Shown here: one piece after another, positions 27,001 to 39,560 of the stretch
Layout of the letters: every line of letters begins with the position of its first letter
How positions within the stretch are numbered: position 1 is the first letter of the stretch
DNA from: Onchocerca lupi
Taxonomy: Eukaryota > Nematoda > Chromadorea > Rhabditida > Onchocercidae
Length of the DNA: 64,000 nucleotides
Assembly: GCA_028564675.1 (NCBI GenBank)
Contig: JAOVVO010000292.1
Span: 1 to 64,000 of the forward strand
Reading direction: 5' to 3'
The notes under the pieces: model-generated
What the model saw: the letters and a program-made list of their open reading frames with translations, nothing else
Told to the model about the DNA's origin: nothing
The model's database searches: none
Translations under genes and position numbers: made by a program

Positions 27001-28807
27001 TTTCCTGTAACAAAAATCCATGACATTTTGCGATATCTTTGTTGCAAATATTATAAATTATAAGTAAAAAAGATAGAATTATTCTAAAAACTTAAAGTAG
27101 ATTAGCAGTACTATATACAATATAAAATTTTATTCTAAGATTATATACATTATTCATTATTAGATTATTAGAAACAGAATTATCTAGATCTCGATAATCA
27201 TACAACTTCCCCTTAGCATTGTCATTACGATCATACAAAAATTTATAGCAATATCATTAATATTAAAAGATAATTTTAAAATAACTTACCAAATCAAATA
27301 ATGCATTACTAAATTTCATTTGCGTTAAAGCGCGTTTCTTCTGTTCCTCGAAATCATCGATATTCTTTTGGATAACTGAAAATAAATTTTCAAACTGGAT
27401 CTTATTTAATGAATTTTTTCTATTATCTCATGATAAACAACAATTATTTAAAATTTCAGCATATCAACAGCAGCTAATTAATATCATAGCTTCTACTATT
27501 TATGTTTCTACTTTTCTCAACATTTAGTCCTCATTTTAATCATATAATTTAATTTGTGTTATATAAAAAATAATCATGATTGAAGATCAAAAATTATCGT
27601 TTTTTTTCTTTTTTTTTTTTTTTTTAAATAATGATCTAATCTAAGATAAATAAACTAACAAGATATTCGACGTTCAATAATTTCACATGCATGAAAGCAC
27701 GAACATACTGCGAAATAATTATCACCAAGTAAAACCATTACTTCATTTGTATGTACCAGACGACCAGGCATAAAACCTACTTTACCCAATGGAACCTGAA
27801 ATTTAAAAAAACCCATTGCATAATATAAATTTCAACATAATGAAAAAAATTCAAAAAAAAAGTGATAATTTGCTTTTTTAATTATAGTACAAAGTGCATA
27901 ATTTGATAAAATTATTTATATATGTTACATTTTTCTGAAAAAATATAATAATATATTATTTCAGTAAAAAATATGAGAAAAATTCGTTTACATTAATATT
28001 ATGTGTAAGCTTCTTTGGTAGATCCTCGAGACGCTTTTGCAACTTTTTGTAACTTTCGATTTCTTCTTTTCTTCTTGCTATTTCTGTATCACAAAATGTT
28101 ATTTCCTGAAAAGAAAAAAAGAACTCCAAAATTTCTTCTTCTAATTAATTAACAATCAAATCTTTGATCACTATTTCAATTAATAAAATGATAAATGTGA
28201 TGATTAAAAAATTTATAACATTTATAATCAACTTCTTATTCTCCCATTAAATCTAACTAGAGAGATTTTAAGAATTACAAATTTACAATATTAACGAAAC
28301 ATAGGAAACTATATTTTAATTAGATGCTTAAAGATTAAAATGTTAATTAATCAGAAGATAAGCATTTAAAACTTCTCATAATCTCTATCTTAGTAATAAC
28401 TTTATTAAACAATTAGCAAAATTCAGATCATAAAACTTTTCTGGAACATAAAATATGTTCATACTTAATTAGCAGTTGGAATAATTTAAGAAGATTCATC
28501 ATAGTAAGCGAAAAGATAAGTTTTGATATAATAATAACAATCAGTAAATATCTCCGATTATTACCTAATTGATTGATTTACTTTTTCCTTCCTTTAATGA
28601 TATTATTAAAAGATTCATAACTCCACATTCCAAATTTTTTTTCAATAAAATTAAAAACTAATTTCTAAAAGTTCTTTTCCTTAAAAAATATTCTAATAAA
28701 ATGAAAAAAACCTTATCGATCACTTCTTTCATACGGCTCAATTTTGTCGTTTCAGTACAATCATCCGATGATTTATTTATCGGATATATCTCATTTATCC
28801 TATCCAT
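24083..28807 (-). CDS. uri-1: URI, unconventional prefoldin RPB5 interactor
   Basis: Prefoldin-family scaffold that binds the RNA polymerase subunit RPB5 and the R2TP chaperone machinery; loss in C. elegans causes genome instability. Twelve exons: 28807-28712, 28105-27992, 27795-27660, 27375-27290, 27004-26941, 26531-26467, 26273-26200, 25985-25853, 25662-25583, 25043-24767, 24547-24404, 24226-24083; 470 aa, all phases compatible. The prefoldin core covers residues about 20-150: VPLGKVGFMPGRLVHTNEV followed by VLLGDNYFAVCS matches URI closely. A charged region with KKLLERLDELERQEE follows. The conserved C-terminal boxes are SCPLPRSILRN (the LPxSIL URI box) and PRRISRFKMSR. A TTTTACAG acceptor 2 nt before ATG suggests trans-splicing and supports this start. 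Confidence 0.94.
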
Positions 28808-28815
28808 TGCTGTAA
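28808..28815 (-). other. Probable trans-splice acceptor for URI
   Basis: On the minus strand the sequence TTTTACAG|CA sits directly before the URI ATG. It has the nematode acceptor consensus and no upstream coding exon is apparent, as expected for addition of a spliced leader. Confidence 0.6.
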
Positions 28816-29960
28816 AATTGTCATATATTATCGATAATCGACAATTTTATAGCGAAATTATCTTCCATTCATCATCTAAATATATTATAACTATATTATA
28901 CAAAAATGCTTGAATTTTTTTTGCAAAAAAAAAAATTCGAAATATAATATTTTAAAGTTTGAAAATAATTATAAGAATCATAATGATAATGATAATAGTA
29001 ATAATAACAGCATTGTGATAATGATAATAATAATAACAATGATAAAGATATTAATAACAATAATAATTGTAATACTGTGCTTTTTTTCAAGTTAATGATA
29101 ATATAAAATTCCAAAAAAATCCTTCAAAGAAAAGTTATTATAATAAAAATTTAGAATAATATTTATCTTTCGCTTAATATAATTTTTTTTTTTTTTTTGA
29201 GAGAAAGAAAATTATCATCAAAATTTGTAATGTAAATGTCAGTAATTATTATCAATTTGAAGCAAATATTGATTTGATATTTTCAATCATCCAACATATC
29301 AACATCAATTTGCCAAATAGGAAAATATGCAAAACATATTGTTCACCATTTAAATCATTACTTTATTCATCATAAAATACAAGAAATCAATCGAAAAAAG
29401 AAAAAGAAAAAAGTAAAAAAAAAAATGGAAAATATGATGGTATTTTCTGAGTATGATCATCGACATATTTTTTAAAATATTTCTTGAAATACAAAACTTT
29501 GCGAGTTCTTTTTGTTTAATTTCATCTATTTTTATCTGTTTTTTCCTCTTATCTTCTTTTTATTTTTCCAAATGATCGTATCCTTTTGATAATTCTTTCG
29601 ATTTTTTTCATTTTTATCATCAAACTGATAATACTATTAATCAATCACAATTTTTAAATTATTTTTGTACATACATAAGAAATACAAAAGTAAGATAAAT
29701 ATTGAAAAAAAATTTCCTATAATAATATTAATCCATTCAATCTTTTCTTTCTTTTCCTAGATATCTTTCGTATTATTTCATTTTTCTTACAGATTTTACA
29801 AAATCGTTTACATCTGAGACCATCATTACTTATTATATAAAACAATCATTACAATATACTTATCTCATTACATTACATCCAGTACAATCATCTCAGTTAC
29901 AGTATAACAATAATAATAAATAACAATATGAAATGTACAGAATATCATCGATTAATTTAT
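28816..29960. other. intergenic region, no gene seen
   Basis: Region between the oxidase stop and URI start on the same strand. It contains ATA/ATG trinucleotide-like low complexity near 28970-29090 and several poly-T runs. No exon seen. Confidence 0.55.
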
Positions 29961-32900
29961 CTATCCATGATTACTACTACTACTACTACTACTGCTACTA
30001 CTACTGCTCTTGCCTATGATAAGATCAGCAACTGTTTCAGCACAACCCCAACCTAAAGTTAAACCATGTCCACCATGACCATAATTGTGTACTACCTGAA
30101 AAAAAAAAAGAATATATTTTTCAAATTTTAATTTAACAATAGGGATTTCAAGAAAAAAAAAAAAAAAAAACCAATCTTAAACTATTCATATAGCGTTTAA
30201 TTTTAAATTTCTAGGGTAAATTTTTGATAAAACAATCCGACATATGTGGAAAAATAATTGATTTAAATAGTAACTCAATTTTGCAAATCAATAACTGAAT
30301 GATTATTATCCATTAATTACTAAATGGCGATCTTTATAGAAGATATTGTCATGGATTAGATGTGACTTACGCTAAATGATAACGTCGTTTACGTCATAAA
30401 GACTGTTTTCGATTAATTACTAAGTAGCAATATTTATAAAAGATATTAGAAGACATTGTTATAAGTTAGAGTAATTACACTAAATGATAAAGTTACATCA
30501 TATATCATCAAAATTAAAAGATATTTGATAAAGCAACTAGCATTCATTCATGATGTTACCGAAATGCAGCTCACATATCGATTTCAATGGATTTAAAATT
30601 TTCTACCTCAAATTATCTCTCATCTCTTATTTGATTAAAAATTTGATTTTTTTTTTCCAATTTCAATGATATAACGAACTTTAATTACTTTCTCGTTACC
30701 AAGTTCACTTAATTTTGGAGTCGGGAATCGAATTGTTGTCATTTCCAATCGAACACCTCCCTTTCGACCCGGTCTTAAACCAGACCATTCATCGAGAATA
30801 GCTGCACCCTATAAAATGGCACTTATCATCATCATTTCTTTATCACTTAATTTTACTCTTTTAAGATTGAAAATTAAGATAAATGAAAATCAATACAGCT
30901 AATCAGTATAGTGTTTGATCTTCTTGCTACAATCATTATAAAATAATCTAGCCTAAATTAACTGAATTTAGAAATATTATCTTGGTTTACAAAGAGTTAG
31001 ATTGGATAACACAGAATCGCATAAGATAAAGACAGAATGTAAGTTGGATTCTATACTGGCTAAAATACTGCAGAATTTTAGTAAAATTTCTTCTCCAATA
31101 TTCACATTACTGATTTTAAAAAAAGAATAGAGATTAAAAATATATATTTATATCTGTATTACTTAATTCAGTAAAATGGGAAGTGGTAAAAATGTAATTC
31201 GACAATTTTTCAAAAATGTTATTTAAATAAAAAAAGAAAAAATACCCTACTCTAGAAAAAAAAAATGTTTTATCAAGTTTCTATTGTTAGAATTTCGATA
31301 AAATAACTAGCTAATTTTGTTGCATCCTAGACTTACTTTAATTGCTGGCTGCAATCGATAATATCGATTAAGAATATCAGTCCGATCAGCGTCTGTAATT
31401 TCAAGATCACTTCTACCAACTTGTTTTACAGATCCGATGAATACTTTATCTGTACTAAAAAACACATAATCAATAATACATAATAATAAACATATCAATG
31501 AAGGAGAATGATATAATATAATAATCCAAGAACAATTTATAGAAAAAGTATAAAAAACAAATGAAAAAAAAAAAATGGAAACTAACGTCGGTATAGAAAA
31601 TGTATCAAATTCTCTATATAGAAAATGTTTAGGCCAAGTTGCATTAACCTGAAATGATATTTCAACAAATTTTTGCAATATAAAATTGCTTTGATGCAAA
31701 TAGAAATAAAAAATTTAATTAAGAATAAATTAAGCGAAAAAAAAATAATAATAATCGTACATTCATTTTCAAATCATATAAACTTTTCTCATATACAGAA
31801 AAATTTCACATGTATTTTCAAGCCATTCGTTAGAAAATTGATTTTTTTCTTTAAGAAAAAAAAAAAAAAAGGAAAAAAAGAGAAAAAAAAATACGATATG
31901 GAAATATTCCATTATTTATATAAATCATTTTATTCCTTTATAAAAATTTAACCTTAAAATTAAAAGAGTATGTGAAAATGATAAAAACATTGTAGTAAAG
32001 ATGTATGGTAAGATATGTTTTTAATTAAAAAAAAAAATCTCATATTAGAATAATTAAAAACTACAAAGAAAAAAAAAACTATTGCAAGTTTTTTATAAAA
32101 TGAATTAAAAAGTCATCCTCGATTAATTCATCATATTTGCAAAAATTTATGCAAAAACCAGATCTGAGAATGATTTTCTTGAAAATACGCTTGAAATCTT
32201 ACTACAAATATAATGCCTCGTATCGGAAACATATTCTTGTGATCACCATCAGCTGCTACTTTACCACCATTTAATCCTGCACAATTCACGATAACATCAA
32301 AATCATCGAAAAGCTATAAATCATCAAATATTATTTAATTCATTTAAAATCAATTTTACTTGTTTCTATTATTGCATTCATTTTGATTCATTTACCATTA
32401 GTAAATATAAAAATGATAAAAATATAATTCTTTGGAAATATTTCAGTATGCATTTTATCTTTATAAATATAATCCTTTAATTATTTTTCATCATTTACAT
32501 GTATCAGCAATTTTTTAATCATAATAAACAAAATTAAAAAAACAGTAATAATAGAAAATTTCAGTTTTATTTCATATTTATTTATTTTAAAGTGAAAAAA
32601 TTTGATCATACTTTCTGTATTTTAATTACAACTTTAAATTTTAATCGATTATTTTTTTTTCTCAATTTAAATTCCACTTAGTCAATAATTACTTCCAAAA
32701 ATTCTCTATATCAAAAACTCTTATTTTTTTCTAACATTAATTTAATATAATATGAAAACATTTAAGAAAAATATTAATTTAAACTTAAAAAAAAGAAAGA
32801 AGTAAAAATATAAACTTACGTCTTTAATAGTATTAATATGACGTTGTATAAAACGTACACCTTTTGCTAGCAATTGTTTTTTCATCCATGGTACATATTT

Positions 32901-35457
32901 ATTACCTTCGGTTGTATATGTTGTAAAATGTATCGCAAAGATACGATGCTTTTCACCTTGATCAGCAAATTGTTCCATTTCATTCTCTCGAAGATAACGA
33001 AAATTATAAACAATATCACCATAAATTTCATCCTTTAAAAATTAATTAATTTCAATAATCGTACTAAAATTTATTTTAAAAAATGAAAAAAAACAATTTG
33101 ATATATTCCAAGTGAAAGAAAAAAAAAAGCACAACTTTTCATAAAATTCGTTTAAAAAAAAAAAAAAAAAAAACAGAACTTGTTCAACAAGTCTTGTCAA
33201 ATTTGTTGATAAAATATGTCCTGATAATAAATTAACACCCGATACATCACCACCAAATTCTCGAAATAATTTAGCATAACGACGAAATGATCGTTTCCCA
33301 TATGCTCTAGATAAAAAAAAAAAAAAGGAAAAAGTAAAAAAAAAAAGTGAAGAAAAGAAATAAAAAAATTTTCATAATCTTTATTACAAAAAGAAAAATT
33401 TTTTATAAATTTTTTCAATCTTTACAAATAATAATGAAATGACTTCAATTTAAATAAAATTCATACTGATGATAGAACAATAAATAATATATTCAGCACC
33501 AAAAGGTTTTTAAATTATTGATAACAATTGATATGGAAAAAAATTTTTTTTTTAAATATTTCAAACTTTTCCAACTGTAATTAGCTTCATTTTTTTAATG
33601 ATATCTTAATAAACCGTAAATTTTTTTCCCTTTCTTCCTTTTTATACATCTTCTTTCCGTTATTATTTTATTTGATTTTAATTATTTTAGTTTATTCGAC
33701 TTTTTCTTTAAAATTACTTATTTTATTTGATTTTTTTTCCAGTTCTTGTATTTCACTAAGAAATTATCCTAAAGAAACAAAAGGAGAAATTGTTTTTATC
33801 CAGTTCACAAAAATCTTAATCTTACTTACCATGATGAAACAATTTCTTAGTGAAATACGAGAACAGCAAACTCTAGTTTTCTTTTCTTTTCTTTTTTAAT
33901 CATAGGTTTGATCTAAAATCTTTGATTAAAAATCAATTCGGCAAGACATTAAAAGAACTAAAAAATTAGTAATATTCTTTCAGTAATATTTCTTAATACT
34001 CTTTTAGTAATATTTAGTATTATTAAAAGATTAGCAATATTTCAATCAATTCTTTTATCCTTTAGTATCATCATTTATATTCAAAAATTTCTATCAAATC
34101 TTTCGAATTTATTTCAATTTCTTTTAAATTTTACATATCCCAGTAGATCGACAAACTGAATTACTATTTAATTAAATGTAACTGCTTGAATTCTATTCAT
34201 ATAATTTAAAGAATAAAATGAATTTTCTAATTAATACACACTAAATTCAACGCAAAGATTTCAATTCATGCAAGATTTCGTTTTTTTCAGTGCGATTAAA
34301 GTTATTCCGCAAATTATTTCAATATATTACAATGCATTTTGTAACAATTTCAACATATTACGAAGCAATATAATAATAAAGAAAAAGAAAAGAAAAACAA
34401 AAAAATTAAAGAAAATAAAAATAAGAGAAGTTTTTTTTTTTTAATCGATAATTATTATTTACGCTATAAATTAAAGGATGAAAATTGAAACTTTGAATAA
34501 ATTAAAAAAAAAAAAGTCTTTTTTTCATAATCTATTAAAATTTAAATAAACCTGTTTTGAAAGGTATCAACTCGAAATAAGCCAGCAGGACCATAACTAG
34601 AACTTTTTTCAAATGGTACATCATGAAAAATGGTAATATTAAGAGTTTGATCACGTTCGAGTAATGCCAAAGCTGATGATACACCAGAAGTACCTTCACC
34701 AATAATTGCCACTGATGTACGTTTCGAGATTTTTTGATTCTCAACTAGTTGTACTTGAAAGAAAATTTTTTTTCTCTTTTTTATAAATAAAAAAAATAAA
34801 TTAAAAATTATTAAAATTTGATATAAATTTGCTCTTTTCATTCTCACCAACTAATTATTGATTGATTAATTAATTAATCATCAATGTACGATAATTAAAT
34901 ATCTATATGCTATAAAAATGAATAAAAATAAAACATTATTTCGTTATATAATTAAAACTTATTAAATTTAATAATACATTTTATCACATAATTGAAATTT
35001 ATCCTATTAGCAAAGATTTCCTTTTCTTTTTTCTTTTTAAATGGATAACAATTTGCTCATCTCATCTTAACTTGGCCTATTTTTTAGAATTATTTACTTT
35101 GTTAACAATAATTTTTTTTTTCTTCCAGTGAAATTTGTTTTTTTGATTCACTTTTGATACTTGTTAATGCAATGATCACTGTAAAGTATATAAGATAATT
35201 TCGTTATATTTAAAAAAATAATATGTAAAATAAAATAAGCTTGATTAATGGTTTAAAGTAAGCTATTCTTCATTTAAAAAAAAAATGACAAACTTTTTGA
35301 TAATTTTCTAAGCATTCCAAATTTTTGTTTATTCTTTCTGTTTAATATACGATATTAAATATAATAATAAGAAATGATAATTTTAATAAAATTAAAATTT
35401 CAAAAAAAAAAAAAATTTTAACAAACCTATAGCAATAAGCAATATTAGCAGATGCAT
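29961..35457 (-). CDS. D-aspartate / D-amino-acid oxidase, secreted form
   Basis: FAD-dependent oxidase of D-amino acids (DAO/DDO family), producing 2-oxo acid, ammonia and hydrogen peroxide. Nine exons: 35457-35427, 34753-34552, 33306-33180, 33032-32820, 32313-32203, 31648-31587, 31454-31337, 30808-30680, 30095-29961; 375 aa. A 31-nt first exon encodes MHLLILLIAI, a signal-peptide-like start. The FAD motif GEGTSG lies at 29-34. The DAO signature VVHNYGHGGHGLTLGWGCA lies at 332-350. The substrate-binding Arg region reads GGVRLEM. The C-terminus is a run of 12 Ser encoded by a trinucleotide repeat, with no peroxisomal SKL signal. This architecture recalls the secreted DDO-3 of C. elegans. D-Asp versus neutral D-amino acid preference cannot be decided here. 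An alternative start in the second exon reads into lysine-rich sequence and is less likely. Confidence 0.88.
30310..30505. repeat. Diverged direct duplication in oxidase intron 8
   Basis: Two adjacent diverged copies (about 30310-30396 and 30409-30505) share blocks such as TTAATTACTAA, ATATT and CACTAAATGATAA-like sequence. It is non-coding. Confidence 0.5.
33742..33864. repeat. Inverted repeat in oxidase intron 2
   Basis: Arms of about 24 bp (33742-33766 and 33841-33864) around the motif TATTTCACTAAGAAATT are reverse complements with one or two mismatches, around a loop of about 75 bp. On the minus strand the right arm is followed by a strong splice-donor-like ATGGTAAGTAAG. Confidence 0.6.
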
Positions 35458-36674
35458 TTTCCAAATATTTCGTATAAATATTAGCGCAAAAAAAAAAGTA
35501 TAATCCTGATTTTATCGCTTAAAAATAAAAAGAAATGTAAAAATGAAGCAAAAAAAGAAAGGAAGAAAAAGATGGAAAAATTGCTGTCAACTCACAAAGT
35601 ATTTTGATCGAATTATTTTTAAGTTCAAATTCTTTCGAATTTCCAAAAAGAAAAAAAAACCTGTTACAATAATGACAATTTTCAAGGTGAATTGCTGATT
35701 AATAACTGATTTGCTGATTAATAAATAAAGATGAAAAAAAAAAAGAAAAATATTTTACATTTATCTAGATCTTTTTCTAGATTTGATCATTTTCTAATAA
35801 ACTAGAAAACGAGAAAAAGATCTAATCTTGAAAATCACAAAACAAAAAGAAAAGAAATTTATCGAATGCTTATCAATTATTTGTCAGCTGAAGCAAATTT
35901 TAAATTAAAAATTGGTTTTTGGAAAAAATTGTCAATCAAGCGTAATAACGAATGTTTATTTTTCATATAGATTTGAATATATGAAATTTTTGACTTATAT
36001 ACTTGCTTTTTTTTATTTGACTAAAAGCTAAAGAAAAAGTATAAAAATTTGAGAAAATTTTTGACAAAATTTTAAAAAAGTTTTGACAAAATTAAAAAAA
36101 TTGAATGAATATGATATAAAATCTAAGAGAAGGAAAATAAATATTTTTAGTTAAATAAAAAAAAAAAGCAAATATACGAAAAAAAAACTTGAAAAAAAAG
36201 AAGCAAATATATGAAACAATTTTCTTAAGCAAAATTTAAAAAAAAAATTTTGTGTAAAGTGTTGAAAGTCTAAGGGTAGAAACAAATTGAAAAAAATCAA
36301 ATATTTGTTTTGTATAAAGTTTTGAAAAAGCCTTAGGGCTTAATTAAATTTAAAAATCAAAACATCGATGTGAATCATCTATGGTTGGAAATGAAATGAA
36401 AATATTTGAAAATAAATTTTTTATGACAAACCATGCCTGCTATAACTGAAAAATTAATTTTCAATAAATCGAAAACAATTTTGATCAACAAATGGTCCAA
36501 TGAAATATTTCCATCTTACTATTTTTTTCTTTGGGAGCATAAAATATCCAAATTCAATATATTGAAAGAGATAAAATTCAATACTTGAAAAACTGATTTT
36601 GGGTTTAATTGATGAGTTTAGATCAGAAGTTTAAATAAGTCTGATAAATATAATAATGATATATATAAAAATAT
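35458..36674. other. intergenic region, no gene seen
   Basis: AT-rich upstream sequence of the oxidase. It contains poly-A runs and repeated AAATTTGAAAA-like words. No exon recognised; an oxidase promoter is expected just right of 35457. Confidence 0.5.
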
Positions 36675-36945
36675 TACCAGAAGCTACAACAATTATATTT
36701 TTCACCCCATCAATATGTAGTTTAGCTCTCTGCTTTGTAGCCTGTTTTCGATTAGTAGCAACTACGGTCACCTTTTCTACCCTTAGTATGGCCTTAACAA
36801 TTTGCTCACAACTTTTTCTCAATTCTTCATTCGGTTTGCATGTCACCAAAAATTTCAAGCACAAAACTGACATTTCTACTACTTTTAATAAGAATTGAGG
36901 ATAAAGCACCGCGTTCAGCACTTGCATATAAATTTTCTGCAGTTC
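36675..36945 (-). pseudogene. mrp: Decayed Mrp/ApbC-type ATPase fragment, Wolbachia-like
   Basis: One minus-strand frame ends in IDGVKNIIVVASG, the sequence that directly precedes the P-loop KGGVGKS in Mrp/NUBPL ATPases (iron-sulphur carrier proteins). It is preceded by NEELRKSCEQIVKAI and VEKVTVVAT, typical of the N-terminal DUF59/MIP18-like domain. That domain is in the same chain in bacterial Mrp but not in eukaryotic NUBPL, so a bacterial origin, in a filarial context Wolbachia, is likely. The P-loop and all following domains are missing: after the Ser-Gly the sequence turns into host-like AT-rich DNA. Upstream, a second frame (36934 to about 36829) carries NVSFVLEIFGD, which fits the same domain, so a frameshift seems to separate the two parts. 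The fragment is visibly less AT-rich than its flanks. A nuclear exon is possible because GTAATA follows VASG, but no P-loop exon was found. Confidence 0.65.
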
Positions 36946-37730
36946 ATGCAAAGACAAAATTGAAAAAGTAGAAATATATTTAAATATTCATGAAAAGTTC
37001 TAACATTATAAAATATACTGAAGAATCGGAAAATATAATAATGATAATTAAACACCAATAATTGATAGTAGCAATAAGAGTGATAAATGATAAGTAATAA
37101 TTGCAACATCTCCTTTTTTCTAAATTAGTAGTAGTTTCGAAAGAATGAGGAAGGAGAAAAAATGCAAAAAATGGTAAATTACGAAAAAAAAAATTTCCCG
37201 AAAAGGTTTGACAAATTATTTGCTAAAAAAAAAAGAGAAAATAAGTAAATCAAATGATAGGGTAAAAATGCAAATGGAAATAGGTACAAATGGAAATCGG
37301 AACGATAATAAATGAAAGACAAATGTATGGAAAGGATGAAAAAAATGAATAAAGATTTTAATGAAAATGAATTTAAAAAAATTGATTTTTGATAATTGCA
37401 AATGTTTAATGATCATTAATAATAATAATAATAATGATTGGTGACTAATAATTAATAATTGATAACTGATAATTAACAATTAATAATTACTAAATAATAA
37501 ATAATAAGTGACAAATAATGGGAAATAAATAATGAATGATAAATAACAAAAAATAAAAATAAACAATAAATAATAAATAATAATAATGTGATTTATATGA
37601 TAATGATCGAATGCAATAATTCAACAATAATAATTCATATAAATAATTAATAATTAAATCATATTACTTAATAAATTAAAAAAACAAAGAAAATTAATAG
37701 AATTTTTAGTAAAAAGAGATGATAATTAGG

Positions 37731-37878
37731 ATATATTTTTACAAGATGAACCATCAGATGAAAGAAACGAATGGAGTTGTAAATTAGGTCGTTACATACA
37801 ACTTCCAAAATCATTGAATAATCAACATTTATTTGTTAAACATAAAAAATATTCAAATAATAGATATCAAAAATGACA
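37731..37878 (+). CDS. Orphan exon-like open frame, uncertain
   Basis: A plus-strand frame of about 48 codons begins after an ATTAG acceptor-like site and ends in TGA at 37876-37878. It contains the words DEPSDERNEWSCKLGRYIQLP and has less AT bias than its flanks. It has no start codon in context and no partner exon was found. It could be the last exon of an unrecognised gene or a chance frame. I do not recognise the family. Confidence 0.22.
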
Positions 37879-39076
37879 AAAATTCATATAGTATAATATT
37901 ATAATTATTTTTAAATCGAAGCAAAAAAAAGGATAAAATCAACAAAATAAACTTAAATTGAAAAACAAAAGAAAAAGAGAAGATTAAATAATTTGAAAAG
38001 AAATCAAGAAAAAGGAAATTTGAAGAAAAAAATTAAATATATGCGAATAAAACAATAAAAAAGAAAGAAGTAAGGAAAAAAATTAAATAATTAAATATTG
38101 AATATCTTAGGAAGGAGAAAAGAAAATAAAATTATACGATATGGTGAAATAAAAATTTCTCACTTGTGGATAAATTTATCCAGTTAAACTAACCATTTCT
38201 ACTTTGCTTGCCAAAAATTCTAATTGAACAACAATTTTTTCATTTTTAGCTTGGTTTTTGTTGATGATGAATAAAATTCTCATAGTATGGTTGAAATTTT
38301 TAAAAGTGCATTCTTCCACAGACTAATAATCGTTGCGGATATTCCGTATAATAATAAGATCAAAACTTTAAATATTTATTTGAAGCTTGATTTCATTAAT
38401 AAAATAATAATATAAATAATTGAATGTAATGGAATTGAATATTAAAATTTATTATAATTTAGAAAGACAAATTATTTCTATGAGTAATGGTAATAAAACT
38501 AAGAAATAAGTAAAACAACGCAAGTGTGAAATAATATAATCATAAAGAAATTGAGATAGAAGAGAGTTAAAAAATGAAATAAATTCTAGAAATGAACATT
38601 TGTGAAAATAATTTTGATATGGGATAAATTAAAAATTTAAATGATTTAAATCCAGGACAACTGAGAATTATTTACATGATAGATTTTTCAAATTTTCACA
38701 CATCAACGAATCGATGCATAAGCAATCTAACAAAATATACATGAAATGAGAAATTCAAAAATTCACCATCTGATATGGATAAATTCTTACAATTTATATG
38801 GAAAACGAAAAGAGAAATAAATTAATTTAAATTAAATAGATATATTTAGAAATGTTTTCCGATTAGAAAATATCATTTGATTTTTGTAAAAAATTTAGAA
38901 AAATTCTAAATTATCACACGAGGAAAAGAATTCTAGTATTTGTATAAGTATGATAATTAGTTAACTCTCTCATTCACTTTTTTTTTTTTCCATTATTGAA
39001 GATCCATCTAATCTTTAACATAAATACATATACGAATGGCGCATTTGACATGAATTACGAATGACTATTATAACGT

Positions 39077-39147
39077 ATGTATGTGTGTGTGTCTGTGTAT
39101 GTGTATGTATGAGTTTGTATGTGTGTGTGTGTGTGTTTGTATGTGAA
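39077..39147. repeat. GT-rich microsatellite
   Basis: Plus-strand run of GTATGTGTGTGTGTCTGTG-type repeats with TATG interruptions. Confidence 0.9.
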
Positions 39148-39560
39148 AGGAATTATAAAATGGAAGAGGAAGATCTTCGAAACTGGATTATATTTCATTA
39201 AGAAATAATAGCTGACAACAATGACAATATATATTAATCGCTTCCGTTACACAAAATGACAAAAGAAAATTCAATGATATTTCAAGAAAGTTATTTCGAA
39301 CAAAGAAATGACAATTTGCTCTGAGAAAAAAAAAAAATGAAAAACTTAGAATTTTTTATTTCAATGATATTTCAAAAAAAAGTAAACGTTATGTCGGATA
39401 AAAAAAATGATAATTTGCTATAAAGAGAAAAAAAAAGATATATAAAATTTAGAATTTGATTCAATTATTTTTTTTTTTTTTATTAGATGATTACTGCAAT
39501 ATGGGCATGCAAATATTATACAATAAACTTTCTACATAATACTTTTGTTTAATAACTTAC

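Larger units (their letters stand above)
36946..39560. other. Low-complexity intergenic region
   Basis: Extremely AT-rich, with AATAATAAT and TAATAATTAATAATTGATAA-type repeats (about 37380-37680) and a GT microsatellite (39077-39147). One exon-like piece on the plus strand (37731-37878) is described in findings. No gene supported. Confidence 0.55.
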
